From Planctomycetota bacterium (lineage in GTDB: Bacteria; Planctomycetota; UBA8108; UBA1146), in NCBI GenBank assembly GCA_018694835.1, contig JABHOG010000009.1, forward strand, positions 1 to 39,125: a stretch of 39,125 bases of DNA, given 5' to 3'. Made by a program: the position numbers and the translations under genes. Below the pieces are notes generated by a model. It had not been told where the DNA came from, did not search any database, and saw nothing but the letters and a program-made list of their open reading frames with translations. Positions 35,295 to 39,125 of this stretch are shown in pieces; the stretch's first letter is position 1, and every line of letters starts with the position of its first letter.

Positions 35295-37883
35295 ATGCAC
35301 ATCGTTACGAGACTATTTCTGCCGTTACTCCCTCTACTTCTGATCTTTCCTTCCGGTTGTCAGGTCACCGATCCGCCCATGGTCGGTCCCGGAAACGACG
35401 GTCATTGGGTCCCCACCCGGCAACTGATCCGACCGGCGGGACAAACGGTGCAGTTCTCCGGTAGACCGGTCGATCTCGTGGTCCATCCGACCGGCGATTT
35501 CATCTACATCAAGGATCACCGTGGGATCGTCGTCCTCGATCGAGCGATGAAGGCCCCACTGCAAGAACTCCGATTTCCCAGCGGTGGCGGATCGATGCAT
35601 GGCATCGCCATCGACGGCAACGGCACACGCCTGTGGGCGACCAATGCACAGTCGAACCTGCACGAGGCTGCCATTGCAGAAAACGGAACCATCTCATGGA
35701 CAAGGTCCATCCCCCTACCCGGACCCGCTGGCAAGGGGGACTCTCACTCCACCGGTATCGCCATCACCAGGGACGAGAAGACCGCATTCGTCTGCCAGTC
35801 GAGGAACAATTCTCTTGCCGTGATCGACCTCGCTACGGGGAAGCGAACTGCTGAAATCGCCGTCGGTGTCGCTCCTTACGATGTGATCCTCTCCCCCGAT
35901 GAAAAAACCGCCTATGTCTCCAACTGGGGTGGACGCAGGGCCCAGGAGGGAGACCTCACCGCCGATTCCTCCGGAACCGAGGTCATCGTCGATGAAAGAG
36001 GCGTCGCCGCCAGCGGCTCGGTGTCGATCATCTCCCTGACAGAGACAAGACGAGAAGTGCTGGTCAACATCGAGACTGGACTCCACCCATCCGACATGGT
36101 TCTCACCGCCGATGGCTCGACTCTCTACGTGGCCTGCGTCAACTCCGACCGCGTCGACATCATCGATACCGCTACTGCAAAGGTCACCGGGAGCATCTCG
36201 ACCCGTCCCCTCGACGACCTGCCCTTCGGTAGCCTGCCCAATGCACTCGCACTCGATGAAACCAACCAGCGTCTCTACGTTGCAAACGGCGGAAACAATG
36301 CGGTCGCCACCGTCGACCTCTCCAGCAACAACGAGATCATCGGCTTCATTCCCTCCGGCTGGTTCCCGGGAGCTCTGGCCATCTCCGAAGGTCTTCTCTA
36401 CAGCGCCAGCGTCAAGGGGGTGGGAAGCCGAGCCGGGGATCCTGAGCCGAAGGGATGGAGCGTTTACTGGTACCGCGGCACCGTGAACCGGGTCGAGACT
36501 CCAGGGCAAGATGAGTTGAAGAAGATGACCCGACAGGTGTTCTCCGACAACCGCACCCAGCACGCGCTTCGTTCCAACACGATGCGCGGAAGCGGTGGCA
36601 CTCCCCGTCCCGTGCCACGCAAGATCGGCGAACCATCAGTCTTTGATCATGTGGTCTACATCATCAAGGAGAACCGTACCTACGATCAGGTTTTTGGAGA
36701 TGTCGAACGCGGCAACGGAGACCCTTCCCTTTGTATCTTCGGCGAAGAGATCACTCCCAACCACCACGCACTCGCCGACGAGTTCGTGCTGCTCGACAAT
36801 TACTACTGCAACGGCGTCAACTCCTCCGATGGTCACTCCTGGACCACCGAGGGGATCGTCACCGACCATCTGGAGAAAAGTTTCGGAGGATTTACCCGTA
36901 GTTACACCTTTGGCGACGATCCACTGACCTTCTCATCGGAGGGATTCATCTGGGATCGAGTGCTGATGGCGGGGCTCTCCTTTCGCAACTATGGCGAGTT
37001 CGACTACGCCGAGCCGATCCCCTCTGGCTTGAGTTTCCAGGCCATCTACGACGACTTCATCAGCGGCGAGAAGAAGATCCAGTTCTCGCAGAAGATCGGC
37101 GTCGCACGGATGAAGCAGTACAGTTGCCGCGCGTATCCGGGATGGAACATGCGCATTCCGGATGTACTGCGCGCGGATGTGTTCCTGGAGGAGTTGAAAG
37201 GCTTCTCCAAGAATGGCGGCTTCCCCAACTTCAGTGTCGTCTACCTGCCGCAGGACCACACCACCGGGACGACTGCCGGCGCCCCCACTCCCCGTGCCCA
37301 CATGGCCGACAACGATCTGGCCATCGGTCGCATCGTCGAGGGCATCAGCAACAGCCCCTTCTGGGAGAAAACCTGCATCTTCATCATCGAGGACGACCCG
37401 CAGAATGGGTTCGATCATGTCGATGGCCACCGCTCGCTGTGCCTGGTGATCAGTCCCTACTCACGACGGAGAGGCGAGGTGATCCACGACTTCTACAATC
37501 AGACCTCGGTGCTCCACACGATGACGAGGATCCTCGGCGTTCCTCCGTTGACCCAGCTATCGGCGATGATGCCGGTGATGGACAACTGCTTCACCACGCG
37601 CCCCGACTTCTCCCCCTACCGCGCTAAGCCCGCCACCATCGCACTCGATGAGGCGAATCCAGCCAAGAGTGCCCTCGGTGAGAAACAGTTACAGTGGGCC
37701 CTCGCCAGCGAGGCACAACCGTTCGAGAAGTTCGACATGGCGGACGAAGACACCCTCAACCGCATCCTGTGGCACGCCCAGATGGGGGTCGAAGCACCCT
37801 ATCCCGATGCTTTCGCCGGTGCCCACGGCAGAGGGCTGACGCAACTGGAACTGATCCTGACCGGCGACGATGATGACGATTGA
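35295..37883 (+). CDS. Lipoprotein with YncE-like beta-propeller and phosphoesterase (PF04185-type) domain
   Basis: The 862-residue product has a lipoprotein signal (LFLPLLPLLLIFPSGC, cysteine at 22), so it should be anchored in a membrane facing the periplasm or outside. Residues about 50-390 are a YncE/NHL-like beta-propeller with repeated blades (GIAIDGNGTRLWATN, GIAITRDEKTAFVCQ, DVILSPDEKTAYVSN, DMVLTADGSTLYVAC). Residues about 450-780 form an alkaline-phosphatase-superfamily phosphoesterase like phospholipase C: HVVYIIKENRTYDQVFGD with the nucleophile threonine, DNYYCNGVNSSDGHSW, and a late FIIEDDPQNGFDHVDGHRS metal-binding block. This bifunctional arrangement is a known family; the substrate is unclear. 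GAAACGAGGCAT just before the ATG is repeated before the next gene. The next gene starts 17 nt after this stop. Confidence 0.9.
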   Translation: MHIVTRLFLPLLPLLLIFPSGCQVTDPPMVGPGNDGHWVPTRQLIRPAGQTVQFSGRPVDLVVHPTGDFIYIKDHRGIVVLDRAMKAPLQELRFPSGGGSMHGIAIDGNGTRLWATNAQSNLHEAAIAENGTISWTRSIPLPGPAGKGDSHSTGIAITRDEKTAFVCQSRNNSLAVIDLATGKRTAEIAVGVAPYDVILSPDEKTAYVSNWGGRRAQEGDLTADSSGTEVIVDERGVAASGSVSIISLTETRREVLVNIETGLHPSDMVLTADGSTLYVACVNSDRVDIIDTATAKVTGSISTRPLDDLPFGSLPNALALDETNQRLYVANGGNNAVATVDLSSNNEIIGFIPSGWFPGALAISEGLLYSASVKGVGSRAGDPEPKGWSVYWYRGTVNRVETPGQDELKKMTRQVFSDNRTQHALRSNTMRGSGGTPRPVPRKIGEPSVFDHVVYIIKENRTYDQVFGDVERGNGDPSLCIFGEEITPNHHALADEFVLLDNYYCNGVNSSDGHSWTTEGIVTDHLEKSFGGFTRSYTFGDDPLTFSSEGFIWDRVLMAGLSFRNYGEFDYAEPIPSGLSFQAIYDDFISGEKKIQFSQKIGVARMKQYSCRAYPGWNMRIPDVLRADVFLEELKGFSKNGGFPNFSVVYLPQDHTTGTTAGAPTPRAHMADNDLAIGRIVEGISNSPFWEKTCIFIIEDDPQNGFDHVDGHRSLCLVISPYSRRRGEVIHDFYNQTSVLHTMTRILGVPPLTQLSAMMPVMDNCFTTRPDFSPYRAKPATIALDEANPAKSALGEKQLQWALASEAQPFEKFDMADEDTLNRILWHAQMGVEAPYPDAFAGAHGRGLTQLELILTGDDDDD

Positions 37884-37900
37884 TGGAAACGAGGCATTGG

Positions 37901-39097
37901 ATGCTGCAAATCTGTAGTGTGTTGCTGATCCTGGCCGTGACCGGTGCGGGACCAGTCGCCAGCGATGACGATCCCGCACCACGATTGCGCCAAGGGTCTC
38001 ATCAGAGCGAAGAGGCGGGGCGAAAGCAGCTGGAAGAGTACGCGTCGACCTTCGACAGTGCCCCGCAGTGGCAAAAGCGTGCCGCCAACATCCGCCAGCA
38101 GATCCTCCGTGGTGCCGGGCTCGATCCGATGCCGGCACGCCCACCGATCGTTCCCATCATCCACGACCGCCGCATCTACGACGGCTACAGCGTCGAGTCG
38201 ATCGCCATCGAGACGGTGCCCGGCTTCTACCTGACCGGCTCCATCTATCGCCCGACAGAAGGCGATGGCCCCTTCCCCGGAATCCTGTCACCGCACGGTC
38301 ACAGCCGCGGCGAAGCGGGCGGCAGAAAACGAGATCAGAACCAGATTCGCAGTGCGGTTCTCGCTCGGATGGGTGCAGTGGTGATCGGTTACGACATGGT
38401 CGGCTTCGGCGATTCACTGCTGGCAGGCTGGAAACATGAGCACCCCAAGTTGCTGCCGCTGCAGACCTTCAACAGCATCCGCATCCTCGACTACCTGGTT
38501 TCTCGTGAGGATGTCGACGCCGAGCGCATCGGTATCACCGGGTCATCGGGGGGTGGCACCCAGAGTTTCTTGCTGACCGCCATCGATGATCGGATCACCG
38601 TTTCGGTGCCGGTAGTGATGGTGTCTGCGCACTTCTTTGGCGGATGTGATTGCGAGAGCGGCCATCCGATCCATGTCAGTGCCCATCACGACACCAACAA
38701 CGCCGAGATCGCGGCACTGGCGGCACCGAGGCCGATGATGCTGATCTCCTGCGGTGGCGACTGGACCCAGAACACCGATCAGGTCGAGTTTCCCTACGCC
38801 CAACGGGTCTATCGACTGCTCGGCGCCGAGCAGAATGTCGAGAACCTGCATCTGTCTGCGGAGCAGCACGACTACGGTGCATCGAAGAGGCAGGGAGCGT
38901 ACCGTTTTCTGGCCCAGCATCTGAAGCTGGACATGAAGGGTCACAAAAATACCGATGGATCGTTCGACGAGAGTTTTGTCACTCAGGAGACATGGCAAAG
39001 GATGAGAGTTTTCGACGAGAAGCGGCCGTGGCCCTCTGACGCACTCGCCCCCAACTCGGAAGTGCTGTTTCCAGCCGCCAAAAGACAGCGTTCCTGA
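37901..39097 (+). CDS. Exported alpha/beta hydrolase, acetylxylan-esterase-like
   Basis: The 398-residue product has a signal peptide (MLQICSVLLILAVTGAGPVAS). The fold is an alpha/beta hydrolase of the acetylxylan esterase/dienelactone hydrolase type. An oxyanion-side GILSPHGHSRGEAGG precedes the nucleophile elbow GITGSSGGGTQSF, where serine sits in G-x-S-G-G. AAPRPMMLISCGGDWT likely holds the acidic residue and SAEQHDYGASKRQGAY the catalytic histidine. It probably deacetylates or hydrolyses polysaccharide esters outside the cytoplasm. I chose ATG 37901 because the 12-base leader found before the preceding gene (37886-37897 here) ends just upstream. ATG 37883 overlaps the upstream TGA and would add six residues. 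The stop lies in the first unit of a tandem repeat at the right edge. Confidence 0.85.
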   Translation: MLQICSVLLILAVTGAGPVASDDDPAPRLRQGSHQSEEAGRKQLEEYASTFDSAPQWQKRAANIRQQILRGAGLDPMPARPPIVPIIHDRRIYDGYSVESIAIETVPGFYLTGSIYRPTEGDGPFPGILSPHGHSRGEAGGRKRDQNQIRSAVLARMGAVVIGYDMVGFGDSLLAGWKHEHPKLLPLQTFNSIRILDYLVSREDVDAERIGITGSSGGGTQSFLLTAIDDRITVSVPVVMVSAHFFGGCDCESGHPIHVSAHHDTNNAEIAALAAPRPMMLISCGGDWTQNTDQVEFPYAQRVYRLLGAEQNVENLHLSAEQHDYGASKRQGAYRFLAQHLKLDMKGHKNTDGSFDESFVTQETWQRMRVFDEKRPWPSDALAPNSEVLFPAAKRQRS

Positions 39098-39125
39098 CTC
39101 AGCGTTCCTGACTCAGCGTTCCTGA
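39086..39125 (+). repeat. 14-bp tandem repeat at the right edge (nearly three units)
   Basis: The unit cagcgttcctgact occurs at 39086-39099 and 39100-39113, and 12 bases of a third copy run to 39125, where the window ends. The first copy contains the stop codon of the hydrolase. The number of further copies cannot be seen. Confidence 0.9.

Noticed and set aside
1-39125. tRNA, rRNA, CRISPR array, insertion sequence or prophage
   Set aside because: I looked for cloverleaf-like ends, regularly spaced repeats, transposase or integrase motifs and found none; a covariance-model search would be needed to exclude small RNAs.

Overview
The window looks like chromosomal DNA of a Planctomycetota bacterium. 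The evidence is the gene content: a DUF1549/DUF1553 protein next to a Tat-exported DUF1501 protein, many exported proteins ending in dockerin-like calcium-binding repeats (RGDANQDG...DISD type), large transmembrane Ser/Thr kinases with FGE-sulfatase or TPR C-termini, and sugar isomerase and Gfo/Idh/MocA genes. I cannot place it below phylum. No rRNA, tRNA, CRISPR array, transposase, integrase or phage gene was seen. Many starts are GTG or TTG with a clear GGAGG-type ribosome binding site, and neighbouring genes often overlap by 4 bases.

Layout. 1-2852 (-): partial exported metallophosphoesterase with LamG and dockerin, cut by the left edge. 3109-4903 (+): M24 aminopeptidase and HD-domain protein. 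4996-9317 (+): DUF1549-LamG-DUF1553 and DUF1501 pair. 9431-11482 (+): tandem paralogous exported dockerin proteins; the second carries a 17-bp tandem duplication that shifts its frame. 11462-13716 (-): purple-acid-phosphatase-like dockerin protein with a one-base frameshift in a G run. 14189-16690 (-): repeat-rich surface protein with dockerin. 16857-17924 (+): orphan D12-class adenine methyltransferase. 17976-20890 (-): POT peptide transporter with a large inserted domain, coupled to a zincin-like exported protein. 21042-23068 (-): unknown protein coupled to a hybrid histidine kinase. 23255-26150 (-): lutABC lactate-oxidation operon. 26369-29758 (+): TIM-barrel isomerase, Gfo/Idh/MocA oxidoreductase and class I xylose isomerase. 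29765-35221 (+): two related Ser/Thr kinases. 35295-39097 (+): lipoprotein YncE/phosphoesterase and an acetylxylan-esterase-like hydrolase, followed by a short tandem repeat running into the right edge.

Taken together, this is a heterotroph region devoted to exported hydrolases and binding proteins, peptide and sugar use, lactate oxidation and signalling. The most notable items are the POT transporter with a pseudopilin-G-like periplasmic insert, the unnamed roughly 200-residue exported domain present in two tandem genes, two frame disruptions in adjacent convergent dockerin genes, and the kinase pair with near-identical catalytic halves but different C-terminal halves.
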